DNA of 64,000 nucleotides, from assembly GCF_018139145.2 (NCBI RefSeq), contig NC_059471.1, forward strand, positions 85,768,520-85,832,519, given 5' to 3'. The notes under the pieces were generated by a model. It was not told where the DNA came from and searched no databases. It saw only the letters and a program-made list of their open reading frames with translations. A program made the translations under genes and the position numbers. The stretch is from Gymnogyps californianus. Its lineage: Eukaryota; Chordata; Aves; Accipitriformes; Cathartidae. Shown here one piece after another: positions 27,201-36,711 of this stretch. The stretch's first letter is position 1, and each line of letters opens with the position of its first letter.

Positions 27201-30200
27201 TTTTTTTTAAAGCTGAAATCTTTGATGCGGCCACCGAAGTCAGTGAGCAACAGACAGGACCAAGTGAAGGAGAGAATTCCCACAACCAGACCCAGTAAAC
27301 ACATTGCCAACCAGAATGTTGCAGGGAAAACACAACACATCTCTTCATCAGGCTCCACTGCGCCTTCAGACTCAAATTTGCCTCCAGACCCTGCCCTGAA
27401 GGAGTGGAAACAAGTAGGTGAAACCAAAGACAGACTGATACCGAACCCCTCCTGCACAAAACCAGCAGGTGCTCTGTTCAGGCACTATGTTGGAGTCTGA
27501 GGGAACTGTCTCTTAATAAGGAACCCATCATTCTTGGGAGTATACTAGCCAGCTATTAGTTATTTGGATGCTTTTGATAGACCTGGTAATAAAGGCTTGT
27601 GATTTTTATACCTTACAAGTACAATTTACCCAGTATTTTGTTTTCTTAGCCGTTAGGAGGAGGAAACTGCTCAGTATGAAATGTGTTTGCATGCCCTCAT
27701 GTGGTTGGATCTGTTGGTACATACGTGGTTATCAGTTTAAATAGGTCAGACTTTGCAATTGTTGGTGATAGTGAGCACCTTTTTTTGGCTGTGGTTTTGG
27801 CAGCTGAATGCTGATACTGTCCAAAAAAACCCAACTCCTGAGACCTACAGGCTCATTACTCAAGAGTAGGAAGTTTTCGTCCTCTGGCTGTTCATTTCCT
27901 CCTGAATATTGGAGGCAATATGGAGCTCTTGTCATACTGTAATTTAATAAATTGTGACAATTTGAAAAGCTTAATTTGCACAGCAGTTTAGAAGCTCAAA
28001 ATTGAATTTTATGTAAGTTTATTTTTCTGAGCTTCTCTTCAGACAACTGCTTTAAGGGGCAGACAGTTTTCTTTTGCATCTTGAGAAGCAGATCTGTCTC
28101 TGAATATGTGATTTCCCAAGATACCTATATCTGACCTACAAGCTAACATAATGGGCACAAGCAACCCCCCCAAATCTGACACTCCCCCAGCTAACCAAGC
28201 GTCCACTGAGCCACGCTCACAAATGTGAAGTGGAATGTGTTAGTGTAAACCTTGTCCAGTGAGGTTTAAACAAACACATTTTGCCTAATGTTTGCTACTG
28301 ACTAGAATTATTAGGTTAGGTGACTTTAAACCATGATAATTCATCCTCATGTCTGAATCCTGTGAAAATGCTGATATGTAAAATCTTGTTTTGAAACATG
28401 AGCTGACCGAAGACAACAAAGCCGAAGGCAACTCTTGTCATGTTTAGAGCAGGCACTTCCCAAGCTTCGTTTAGGTAAAACCACCGACCCATGTGGTTAT
28501 CATCAGGTCTGTGCTGGGAAATAGAAAATGCCTCTCACACCTACACGCGAAGGCGGCAGCTTTTGCTCTCTCTGAAATAGCCCAGGTACCATTCCTGATG
28601 CACCTACCCGAGTCTAGAAACCTCAGCTGTAAAAGGAGGTACATTTCTGAAATGATATTTCATCTGAAAAAAGTTCATCCAAAATCTAGATAATGTTTCT
28701 TAAGAAAAGTAGAACAAAAGTTTCAGCCCAAAAGAATGCCCTGCTGAAAGGAAGGAAGAAAACACAAGACCTACTTGTTACCTCAGGTGTGTTTTCTCCC
28801 TGTAGTGTGGGGCTTTTGCTATGGCCAGTACTTTAGACAGCCATAGCCTGTCAGTCCTCACCTACTGTCAGTCCTCACTTGCTTGAGTTTGCTATTTATA
28901 GATCCTTGACATTCTCTGGAGTGATCCAAGAAGCCAGAAAGGCTGCACACCAAACAAGTGTCGAGGAGGAGGTTGTTACTTTGGTCCTGATGTCACTGCC
29001 AAGCTGTTTGAAAGGTATAATCTGAAGATGCTCATCAGGTCTCATGAATTTAAGCCGGAAGGTTATGAGATCAGTCACGATGGGAAGGTAAGATGCTTCA
29101 ATGTAAAGCAGAACTCTCATGTGAATTTCACAGGCACATCCACAGCAGATTTGTCTGCAAAGTTAAGTAAAAAAAATGAGTGACTTCTTTAAAATGGATT
29201 TGGGGGAATTGTGTGCTAGATAGATGTTAGAGCAATTTATGGAGTTCTGACAAACAAAATTCTTTACAGCTTCAGGGCATGGGGACTGGCTTATTACGCA
29301 TGTGAAAACAAATGAACATCAACAAAATCCCTGAGGAGAGTTATGCGTAAATACAGTGCAAGAGATGCTCTAAGGCTCTAGAAGCCTTTTAACTTAATAA
29401 TTTCTCTTCTGGCCCTGCCTTCTGACATGCAGTATCAGGAGGCCAGCAAGAATCCTGAAAACCAGGTCTGTCTTAGAAAGAGGTTTCTGTTAAACAGCAT
29501 GTTATATCACACCGCCCTCTGAACTGAAGTCTTCCTATGACAGGCCAAAAAGACAGGCCTGGAGCTCTGACTCAAAAAGTGTGAGTGATTTGGTGACCAA
29601 CATAGTTGTTGATCTCTGGTTTTATACGTAGACACTTAATTTTGTAATCTGCATGTTTTTCTAAGGTCAGTTTCAGAAATCAGTCTCAAGAAGAGTTATT
29701 CTAGCCAATCCAGTTTCTTTGTTTCCTACGATCAGGTGATCACTATATTTTCTGCCTCTAACTATTACGAAGAGGGGAGCAACCGGGGAGCGTACATCAA
29801 ACTGAATCCTGAACTCATTCCTCGGTTTGTGCAATATCAAGTCAGCAAGCACACACGCAGGCAGAATCTTCGGCAGAGGTAAAGCTGTGTGTTGTATGCA
29901 GTGAGCATGTACTCACCTAGCATCTGAGTACCTGCCACAAATCTACAGCTTGACTGAATAATTGAATAGGCATCTATTTTTCTTGGTTTTCCTTGGTTTT
30001 CTATTTTACAATTTAAAAATTAAGACAGTAGACAAAACATGTTCTAAGTGCTCTAACTTGGTTTCCTGAGAAACTCCCAAAGGTAATTAGATGCAGTAAG
30101 CGGTTAGAACAGACAATCGTCAGGGACTCGTAAAGGGCCTGCGCCTGTCTGTCAGGTCTGCTTTAAGGCTGCAGTGTTAATCTGGACAAATCCTGTTATG

Positions 30201-33200
30201 AATTGAGTCCAAAAAGTTTATCATGACAGCTTTGCCATGCCTAGCACTGTGGTCAGATTTACTAAAGCAAAGCAGCTTAGAATTACCTGCATAAACTCAA
30301 TTATCTCATAAATTCACATTATTCTTATGGGGCTTTGTTTGTTCTGGGTTTTTTCCCCCCCCAGTGTTGTCTTTTAGGATGACCCTAAACATACTACATG
30401 TTAAAGGATGTAAGAATTTGATAATGAACGTTGAAAAGCATAAAATGCTAGTGGATTTAAATCCTTTAATGATCTGCTCCGCATTTTTTTCCTCCTAGGG
30501 TGGGTACAATTGAATCATCTGCCTTGAAGTCCTTACGAGAGAAGATTTATGCTCACAGGTCTGAACTCACTAGTGCTTTTGCACAATATGACCTCAACGG
30601 CACAGGTAACACTACCTCTCTGTCCAGTTGCCACCATGGGGAAAACAACTTCCATGCGTGGGGGCGGGCAGAGGGGATGAACCCCATGGAGAGGGGTCCT
30701 GCCTGCCAGTGTAAGGCTGGAGGGCAGCAGAGGCTGGTTGGTCTTGCGTTCTTCCTGACCACAGAGGAGGACAGGTGTTAGCAAGTGCTGAGCCCCAGAA
30801 AACAACTTGAGGGGATGAAGCTTTACGCAGGAAGAAGAAAACAACTGAAACACATAGGCAAATAAGGAAATGGTGTTTGTTGTTGGCCAGAGAGTTTGGG
30901 CAGGCAAATCCAGCTCCAGAAGCTCAAAGGTCACCACCTTCACTTAGGAGTGTCTTCAGAAGATGTCAGACAGGGAACTGGGGTCTCAGGTGAGGGGGGA
31001 CTGGTCTCCTCCTGAGTCTGGGAGGTACCTGAGGAAAGTTGACTCGCTATGCCACTAGCAGACACACTCTCACCCGCCAGCTGAAGAAAACTCAGTGGTA
31101 AATTGATGCATGAACCTTTTATGTAGGAACAAGGAGTTGATAATCTCTAGCACAAATACAACTTTTCCTCATGATGGCTTCTCACTTGACTGGGTTGTCA
31201 TCTGTGCCCCTAAAAGGACAATTGATAACGTGATGGTACTGTTTCTTTGGCCACTGAACAACTGTTTAACATATTTCTGTCTTGCTTGATTTTCAGCTGC
31301 ATATGTCTCTCTAGTTGCAGCTCAGCTCAAAGCTGAAGTAGGCTTCATGGCATAATCTGGTTTTCTCAGAAGGTATTAAAACATGCTGAACATCATAATA
31401 GCATCACAAAGTTGTTGAGGTTGGAAGGGACTTGTGGAAATGTCTAGTCCAACCCCGCTGCTCATTGTTATGAAGGTTTTTATCCCAGGGTTAGGAGAAA
31501 CTGTTTGTGTTTTGCAACTGTTCTTAAAAACGGCAGAAGGCGTGCTGGTGACTGATGTGTGCTGTGTCATGTACCGCTTGTAACCATGAACTGACCCCTT
31601 CTGGCAGGCAGGATTTCTGTCAATGACTGGGCTGCAGCGATGGAGTCTGTCCTACAGCTGGAACTGCCCTGGAGGATGCTGCGGTCTCAGTTAGCACAGA
31701 TGAACCCAGATGGAGAAGTTGACTTCATGTCATGTTTTTACGATTTGAAAATAGGTCAACCTGTAAAAGAGGTAAGGAGGAAATGGCCTCCTTGCAAGTC
31801 TTGGAGGAACAGCTTTTGGTGCAACTCGAGGCACAAGACAGTGGTTTGGCCAATCAGGTAGACATCTACAGCTGAACTAGTTGCCGAGCTTCCTTTTATA
31901 GTCACTGGAGGGAAATGAGCGCTGCTAGGGTACGAATCATCTTTCCCTGCTAAGGTAGATGCTTAAAATAGGTTGGATGAATCACATGCTAGAACTGCTT
32001 CTTATTTTCCGTTGACTCTCAAGGGCGTTTAGATAACGTAGCTGAGGAGATGTGACAAATCCTACCCAGAGCACTCAACCCTCCCTCTCTGAGATGAGCT
32101 TTTCAAATGCGCTCCAGAGCCAATTCAGGCACCTGTAGGAAGGAGTCACGTTTGTAGATCGGAGGTCTCTTCTACACATTCCAGTTGTTACCGAGTGGCT
32201 GCGTAGTGCTTTGGGACTTAGCTATCGCCATCATTTTTCTAAACAGCAGGATCCGTTCACATATGTACAGCGAAAGCTTTGTATGAGTGCATGGCATACA
32301 GCATCTTCCCTACATTACCCGTATTTCCACAAATATTACTGAAGGTAGGAGGTGTGAAGGGCTCCTTCCCCCTCTGCCCTGCCATCTGAAAGTGACGGGT
32401 TTTAGCTGGTTATTCCTCAGGGCAAGACACAAAGTATCACTCCAGGCAACTCAAGCATAAGGATTTTTTTTTTAAACATTTGACAAGTTAAACTGGGAAA
32501 ATAGATTTGGATAGTACATATTCTGTTGGTTAGACTAACTCAAGCCAAGGTCTGAGTGGTTTCTTGTATGTGATTTCAAAACCAGGTTCAGCCAGCTTTG
32601 GTGGAAACACTGTGCAGATACAGAAAGGATCTGGAGATCATCTTTAACGTCATTGACAAAGATCACTCAGGTAAGTCTAGGTAACTTCACTGTACCAGCT
32701 CCAGGAAGCCTGTACTCGTTATCTTTCCCCACTGTGTTTCCTCCTTAAGGCTTCTAAATATAGAGGAACCAGAGATGATGTCATTTTTCCAGTTTAGTGA
32801 AGACTAATTTAAGCAGTCAGGCTGTAGCCATATAAGGGACAGTGCACAGAGCCTAACTTGAGAAAAAAATTCTCACATATCCCATCTCCAGTACTGGCTT
32901 CACTCTTTTGGGGGCTGCTTCTCCCTTCCACTCCCAGTATTTACTGCTTTCTCAATTCCACTGTTGAAAGCATTAGATCATTACCTGAAGTAAAAATGTA
33001 CTTCAGTCATGAAATCACAAAACACACCCACAGCCACGGTAGGCAGGTGACTTTGTGAAGGAGCGTGTGTGCATGTGTGCATGCAGGAAAGGGAGACAGC
33101 ACTGGAAAAAGCAACCTGCTGTCGGTCTCCTTTAGGTCTGATTTCTCTTGAGGAGTTCGGCCAGACGTGGAAACTCTTCACTTCTCACCTGGGCATTGAT

Positions 33201-33329
33201 GTGTATGACGACTCCCTTGACAAGTTAGTCCTCAGCATAGACTACAACAAAGATGGCCACATCGACTTCAATGAATTTTTAGAGGCCTTTCACGTGGTTC
33301 ATAGACTAGAGAAAAAGGCAAACTCATGA
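3193..33329 (+). CDS. PPEF1: PPEF1: serine/threonine protein phosphatase with EF-hands 1, complete, 17 coding exons
   Basis: Spliced CDS of 1995 nt, 664 residues plus stop; human PPEF1 is about 653. Order in the protein: MGCSSS myristoylation-type start; IQ motif [11 protein letters not shown] (22-32), a calmodulin-binding signature; PPP catalytic core with GDLHG (172-176), GDFVDRG (201-207), GNHED (233-237), HGG (286-288) and RSHE (418-421), which carry the metal ligands and catalytic histidine; a variable insert (about 306-370); then EF-hand loops at 513-524, a degenerate one near 550-559, 596-607 and 636-647. It should dephosphorylate Ser/Thr under Ca2+/calmodulin control; family members are known from sensory neurons and retina. 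PPEF1 rather than PPEF2 is chosen from the SIEYADEQ and VVHR segments, the short insert and the PHKA2 neighbour. Start 3193 has an ideal Kozak context (accATGG). Joins: 3193-3235, 7897-8024, 8846-8897, 10635-10672, 14663-14800, 16529-16643, 18718-18764, 22730-22896, 24429-24465, 24926-25075, 27213-27413, 28902-29087, 29736-29878, 30499-30605, 31608-31771, 32586-32670, 33136-33329. Confidence 0.96.
7562..7655 (+). other. possible alternative first exon of PPEF1
   Basis: A strong pyrimidine tract and acceptor (ccccttcccag) precede 7562. An ATG at 7589 opens [20 protein letters not shown], followed by NI and one base up to a GT at 7656. That phase matches coding exon 2 exactly. The resulting protein would lack the myristoylation start but keep the IQ motif. 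The donor (TATAG|gtctga) is weak, so this is only a candidate. Confidence 0.25.
7897..8024 (+). CDS. PPEF1: PPEF1 coding exon 2 (IQ motif)
   Basis: 128 nt between tgacag and CAG|gtttgt. It encodes residues 15-57, with a textbook IQ motif (IQxxxRxxxxR) and the PPEF signature [12 protein letters not shown]. The donor is less canonical (gtttgt), but phase and homology fix it. Confidence 0.95.
8176..8237 (+). repeat. TA/TG-rich microsatellite
   Basis: Alternating (TG)n and (TA)n runs in PPEF1 intron 2, ending in a run of about nine TA units. Simple repeat with no coding role. Confidence 0.9.
8846..8897 (+). CDS. PPEF1: PPEF1 coding exon 3
   Basis: 52 nt between ctcag and TCAG|gtaagg, encoding [17 protein letters not shown] plus one base. 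It matches the LSTFFSFMLENYTH segment of human PPEF1 directly after the IQ exon. Confidence 0.93.
10635..10672 (+). CDS. PPEF1: PPEF1 coding exon 4 (38-nt micro-exon)
   Basis: Acceptor ccccatgctacag with a pyrimidine-rich lead, donor AAG|gtacgt. With the base left over from exon 3 it encodes [13 protein letters not shown] and restores phase 0 for exon 5. The spacing between the TH of exon 3 and IDVPDS of exon 5 becomes 30 residues, against about 28 in human PPEF1. Residue similarity is low here, so the assignment rests on splice signals, phase and length. Confidence 0.8.
10684..10705 (+). other. 9-bp perfect hairpin just after the exon 4 donor
   Basis: Arms 10684-10692 and 10697-10705 are exact inverted repeats around a TAAG loop, starting 12 nt into the intron after the micro-exon donor at 10673. 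It could fold in the pre-mRNA near the U1 site; that effect is inference. Confidence 0.6.
14663..14800 (+). CDS. PPEF1: PPEF1 coding exon 5
   Basis: 138 nt, 46 codons in phase 0, acceptor tttctcag, donor CAG|gtaagt. Contains [17 protein letters not shown], the conserved PPEF segment leading into the catalytic domain (human IDVPDSYNGPRLQFPLT). Confidence 0.96.
16529..16643 (+). CDS. PPEF1: PPEF1 coding exon 6
   Basis: 115 nt after tctcacag, donor TGTG|gtaagg. Encodes [20 protein letters not shown] and continues to EITVCG, the strand just before the first metal-binding motif. Confidence 0.96.
18718..18764 (+). CDS. PPEF1: PPEF1 coding exon 7 (GDLHG metal-binding motif)
   Basis: 47 nt after ttcctgtag, donor AAG|gtaagt. 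Encodes [16 protein letters not shown]. Asp173 and His175 are the first metal ligands of the PPP fold. Confidence 0.97.
22730..22896 (+). CDS. PPEF1: PPEF1 coding exon 8 (GDFVDRG and GNHED)
   Basis: 167 nt after cttctgcag, donor TGAG|gtagat. Carries the second and third PPP signatures, GDFVDRG and GNHED, including the bridging Asp202 and catalytic His235. Near identical to human PPEF1 across [12 protein letters not shown]. Confidence 0.97.
24429..24465 (+). CDS. PPEF1: PPEF1 coding exon 9
   Basis: 37 nt after gttttcag, donor AAG|gtaaga. Encodes [13 protein letters not shown], matching human RYGFTKEILHKYK. Confidence 0.95.
24926..25075 (+). CDS. PPEF1: PPEF1 coding exon 10 (HGG motif)
   Basis: 150 nt after tttacag, donor AAG|gtaaga. 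Contains [12 protein letters not shown] and VLILHGGIS; His286 is a metal ligand. The WLPLAT stretch resembles PPEF2 more than human PPEF1. Confidence 0.97.
27213..27413 (+). CDS. PPEF1: PPEF1 coding exon 11 (variable insert)
   Basis: 201 nt, 67 codons after tttttttttaaag, donor CAA|gtaggt. Encodes the hydrophilic Lys/Ser/Pro-rich insert that splits the catalytic domain in this family, ending EWKQ next to ILDILWSDP. No motif recognised within the insert. Length is close to the human PPEF1 insert and shorter than that of PPEF2. Confidence 0.93.
28902..29087 (+). CDS. PPEF1: PPEF1 coding exon 12 (RSHE motif)
   Basis: 186 nt after tatttatag, donor AAG|gtaaga. Encodes [22 protein letters not shown] and [12 protein letters not shown]. 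The usual Cys in SHECKP is Phe here (residue 422). His420 is intact. Confidence 0.97.
29736..29878 (+). CDS. PPEF1: PPEF1 coding exon 13 (end of the phosphatase domain)
   Basis: 143 nt after acgatcag, donor AGAG|gtaaag. Encodes [20 protein letters not shown], the SAPNY-type closing segment of PPP enzymes, then the linker to the EF-hands. Confidence 0.97.
30499..30605 (+). CDS. PPEF1: PPEF1 coding exon 14
   Basis: 107 nt after ttcctcctag, donor ACAG|gtaaca. Ends in FAQYDLNGT, the first half of the first EF-hand loop. Confidence 0.94.
31392..31462 (-). repeat. CR1 LINE 3' fragment
   Basis: The block gttgaggttggaagggac followed by ctagtccaacccc is the reverse complement of the conserved 3' end of avian CR1 elements. 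It is a short diverged piece in PPEF1 intron 14, inserted antisense to the gene. Confidence 0.75.
31608..31771 (+). CDS. PPEF1: PPEF1 coding exon 15 (EF-hand region)
   Basis: 164 nt after cttctggcag, donor AGAG|gtaagg. A second AG at 31611 would break the frame, so 31608 is used. This completes the loop DLNGTGRISVND and encodes [20 protein letters not shown], then the degenerate NPDGEVDF loop. Confidence 0.93.
32586..32670 (+). CDS. PPEF1: PPEF1 coding exon 16
   Basis: 85 nt after aaaaccag, donor TCAG|gtaagt. Encodes [20 protein letters not shown], then KDHS, the start of the third EF-hand loop. Confidence 0.96.
33136..33329 (+). CDS. PPEF1: PPEF1 coding exon 17 (last) with stop
   Basis: 194 nt after ctcctttag, stop TGA at 33327. 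Completes the loop DKDHSGLISLEE and carries the canonical loop [12 protein letters not shown], ending [12 protein letters not shown]. The tail is shorter than the human one. Confidence 0.97.
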
Positions 33330-33421
33330 AAAGGCAGAACTTCTGGTGGGCTGTCTTAGAAGCTCACCTTCCTGTCACTAGTCATAAGCAGTCTGGGAAA
33401 CCAGTTTCCAGACTGATAAAC

Positions 33422-33427
33422 AATAAA
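33422..33427 (+). promoter_or_regulatory. proximal PPEF1 poly(A) signal
   Basis: AATAAA 93 nt after the stop codon, without an obvious GT-rich element directly after it. Confidence 0.45.
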
Positions 33428-34101
33428 CGCGCTGCTCGATATGGTAAGCATTGCGGTCACTGCGTAAGCCTTTCCTTACTCCCTTCTGGATGATACATAC
33501 CTGCTAGTAATGAGACAGAAGAGATGAAAACCCACTACTGATAGTATTGCTGTGTCACTGCCACATCAGGACCTTACAATTTATCCTCCCCCTTGGTGGC
33601 ATCTCCCCCATCGATCTCATCTGTGAACACCGCCAAGGTCACACCTACAACCCCGTGGGAAGAGAAACTTTGGTATGTTTCTTTCAGCATTCCTTAGCAA
33701 CAGCTGAGAAATAGCGCCGATGACCACAAGGAAGGCATCACACCCTCCCTGGCAATGTAACGGGCACGACAGATGCCGCCTGTGGGCTATCCAATCCAGG
33801 AGAGGAAAATAGGGGAGGAGAACCATCTAGCTAAAATAGGTAGTTCTGCATTTACTCTTGCTCTTCGCATCATGCAGTCAAATTAAGACATTCCAGGTGA
33901 CCAGCTGTCCTCCTTGAAGTTTACAGACACAACTTAAAGGATGTTAGTTGAAAGGAGTTTACACTTGCACTAGATTTCCTCTTGCCACGCGTTACTTTTC
34001 CCTACATTTGTTGGGGCTGGGAGCTAAGAAAGAGTCATAACTCGTCACCTTAATGAAGGCTAAACCCATAGCATGTTAATGTAACACATGATAGATCACA
34101 A

Positions 34102-34107
34102 AATAAA
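34102..34107 (+). promoter_or_regulatory. distal PPEF1 poly(A) signal
   Basis: AATAAA with a GT-rich downstream element within about 40 nt; the better supported of the two PPEF1 sites. Confidence 0.65.
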
Positions 34108-34130
34108 GCTTTAGCTTTCACAGTAATGTG

Positions 34131-34660
34131 TAAGTGTGGTGTCTTTTTGCCTGTGTTCTGGTATCCTACACATATCAGAGTACAACACACTTCTCCTGAA
34201 GATGAACTGGACTTCTTTAAAACAAAGAGATGAGTAAGACCACAAAAGTAAACAAATTTTCATACTACCAAACCTAAATATCCTTGCATATAGTTAGCCA
34301 TAAATTCTTTACCAAGTAAACTGAGAAATTCTGAAATTGAGTTTTTGGAACACAGCAAGATGGAAGAGTCCAGTGCCCCCGGCCTCCCCCCAGACTGCAA
34401 GCCAATATTCCCATTCCTGCGAGCACCACCACGTCCGCTCCTGTGGGGGAGAGTGGGGAGATCGGGACTCGGCTCTCTTGCGTATTACATTGACACGAAG
34501 TGAAGGGCAGCCAGGTCAGAGGCTTTTTGAAAACAGTATTGCCTCATTCAGCCTTAGTAAATACAATGTGCACAAAGTGCTTTTTGGGTAGGAGAAGGTT
34601 CCAGCCTAGCCCATCTTTAAATTTCAACAGCAAAAGATAAGCTAAGTAAAGTAGCTAGGT
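34131..34660. other. gap between the two convergent 3' ends
   Basis: About 0.5 kb between the distal PPEF1 poly(A) site and the most distal PHKA2 poly(A) candidate. No gene or repeat recognised. Confidence 0.5.
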
Positions 34661-34666
34661 TTTATT
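34661..34666 (-). promoter_or_regulatory. candidate distal PHKA2 poly(A) signal
   Basis: AATAAA on the minus strand, 4.8 kb after the PHKA2 stop. Candidate only. Confidence 0.35.
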
Positions 34667-36693
34667 TAATAACAGTATTGCAAGTACAAAAAACCCCATC
34701 CTTCCCAGTTTATCATCACAGAATGTAACAGCAGCCCAACCTTAAGGTACTGCTGTCTTTCTGAAATCTTATTTTCTACAATTAAATACAACATACTTTT
34801 CCAGAAGTATTTTGCAACTTGACAGATGAATGAATAAACGTGCGCATGCTTATTTCTATTGCCTAGGGGAGAGGGAAAGAAAAATTTTCAATAGTGCGAA
34901 CAAAATTTACAGTAAAATTTTAATGGCATTGGTAATATTGAATGTATATTTTTAGCATGCATTTATTCTGATCTATGCACCGTGAGGATCAGTCCCACCT
35001 TATTGCAGCGGAGTGACAAAAAGGCTCCACCCAAGATGGACAACCACCACTGTGTGCGGTGGGATCTCGCTTCCCACCGCTGCTTTCCTTGCTGTGGGCA
35101 CGAAGCAACGAGGCGGCATGGGACAGTGCGGCTCTGGAGCCCTCCTTTGCCACCACCCCCCAGGACAGAGGACAGAGCCAGGGTGTGCAACGAGACGTAG
35201 GAACTCAGGAACATGGCTGACAGCCTCCAGCCTAGATGTCCCCCTCTAACGGCACGCTCCTGAAGCTACCCTAACGTGAAGTTGAAGGATGCTTGCCTTG
35301 AGGCATCACTGCACAAGAGGGGACGGAAAGGTAAGGTCACAACGCAGTGCTTCACTCGGCAGGCAGTGAGAAGAGGCTTTCAGGGATGCAGGACTGAAGT
35401 ATGAGAGGAGCCGAGTCATTCAGCCACAAAAGAAAAAAGCCTGCCCTGCCAGCTGCCAGCGGCATGCAAGAGCCCTCTTACCCCTAACAGGAGAAGTGGG
35501 GTGGCAGGGGGAGTAACTGTGAAACATCCAATGGCAGGAATAAAAGCCACTTGAGACTAAAACTGGGAGTGGGAGAGTGCCTGGCCACTTAAATCCAAAC
35601 TGTTTGAGCTGAAGCTCTTCTTCCATGACCCCCACCCCCAATCTTTTTTTTTTTTATCCCACAATTTTATGCAGCGGCTACTTAATATTACAGCTGTGAG
35701 CAGTCCTTTGAGCAGGGACAGAATCAGTCTGCAGCTGAGTGCCCAAACTCTTGCCCTACAGGTACAGATGCCACCGCTGGTGGCACCTCTCTTTTCTCCC
35801 ACTTTCTGGGCGACCCTGCTCCTACCTCCGGACCACAACAGAAAGTGCCTGGACTGACCCAGGCTCCCAATTCACTGAAGCCCCCGGCTGCTGCCGGAGC
35901 GGTGACGCAGTCCCGCAGTGCCCCATGCCCGAGGGGTGCAGCCCGGGTGTTTCACTACCCACCACGGAAAGCGACCGCTCCTTTTTAGGACCTCTAGGGA
36001 CTGCGCAGCTCACCGTCGCCTCCCAGGAACAAGCAGGGCTCTCTCCCTGAGGAAGGAGACCACAAACAGCAGGACAGAAGCCAGACAAACTTTGTACCCC
36101 AGCCATTCAGTTTTCACATTTACTTGTAGGAAGAGCAGCCGAGGGAGATTAATGCCACTTTTGATCTGCCTAGTTTGACAAACTCCTGTCCTTCGCGCAG
36201 CAGCAGGGAGAAGGGAGGGCGCTGGCCTGGAGGAGCGGGGTTGGGGCCAGCATGCGCTATGTGCTCCGAGCTGGACACAGCTAATTATTCTGGGCAGTGC
36301 CCCCGACCAACCCCGTTTCTGTTTGCAGGCATGCCTGGTGGCCCCCCCACAGCTGTGTAGATGCTTCTGTCCCCACAGCTGCAAACTGCTAAGGGCAGCA
36401 GTGCCCGTCAGGCTGGAAAGACCAGGTCTCAAGTGGGTCTATTTTAGTTCATTAATGCCCTTGTTTCTGAGGCACAGGATGTGTCCGTTGACCTTTGCCT
36501 TCCTTCCATAAATGAGCTTCCAGGGACTTGAAGGTGGCCGTGTCATCCTCTGCCGGCTCCCCTGGGAACCCTGACAGCCAAGTCAAGCCTCTGCCAATTA
36601 GCTCAGCCCTGCACAAACTGCGAAGTCGTCACGGATTTTAACTGGGAGCACACCCTCACCGCCGCCAATGCCAGCTCTGCTTTGCAACAGCTT

Positions 36694-36711
36694 CACACAC
36701 ACACACACACA
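36694..36711. repeat. (CA)n microsatellite
   Basis: About nine uninterrupted CA units in the PHKA2 3' flank. Confidence 0.85.

Larger units (their letters stand above)
33330..34130 (+). other. PPEF1 3' UTR
   Basis: Two AATAAA signals lie at 33422-33427 and 34102-34107. The second is followed by a GT-rich stretch (gtaagtgtggtgtctttttg), so cleavage is likely near 34125. Short and long 3' UTR forms are possible. No repeat or ORF of note. Confidence 0.7.

Noticed and set aside
31612..31771. Alternative acceptor 4 nt downstream for PPEF1 exon 15
   Set aside because: Breaks the reading frame; the 31608 start gives a full EF-hand loop.
36010..36432. 140-codon minus-strand ORF in the CpG-rich patch
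   Set aside because: GC-rich DNA has few stops by chance; no domain recognised. Kept only as part of the CpG observation.
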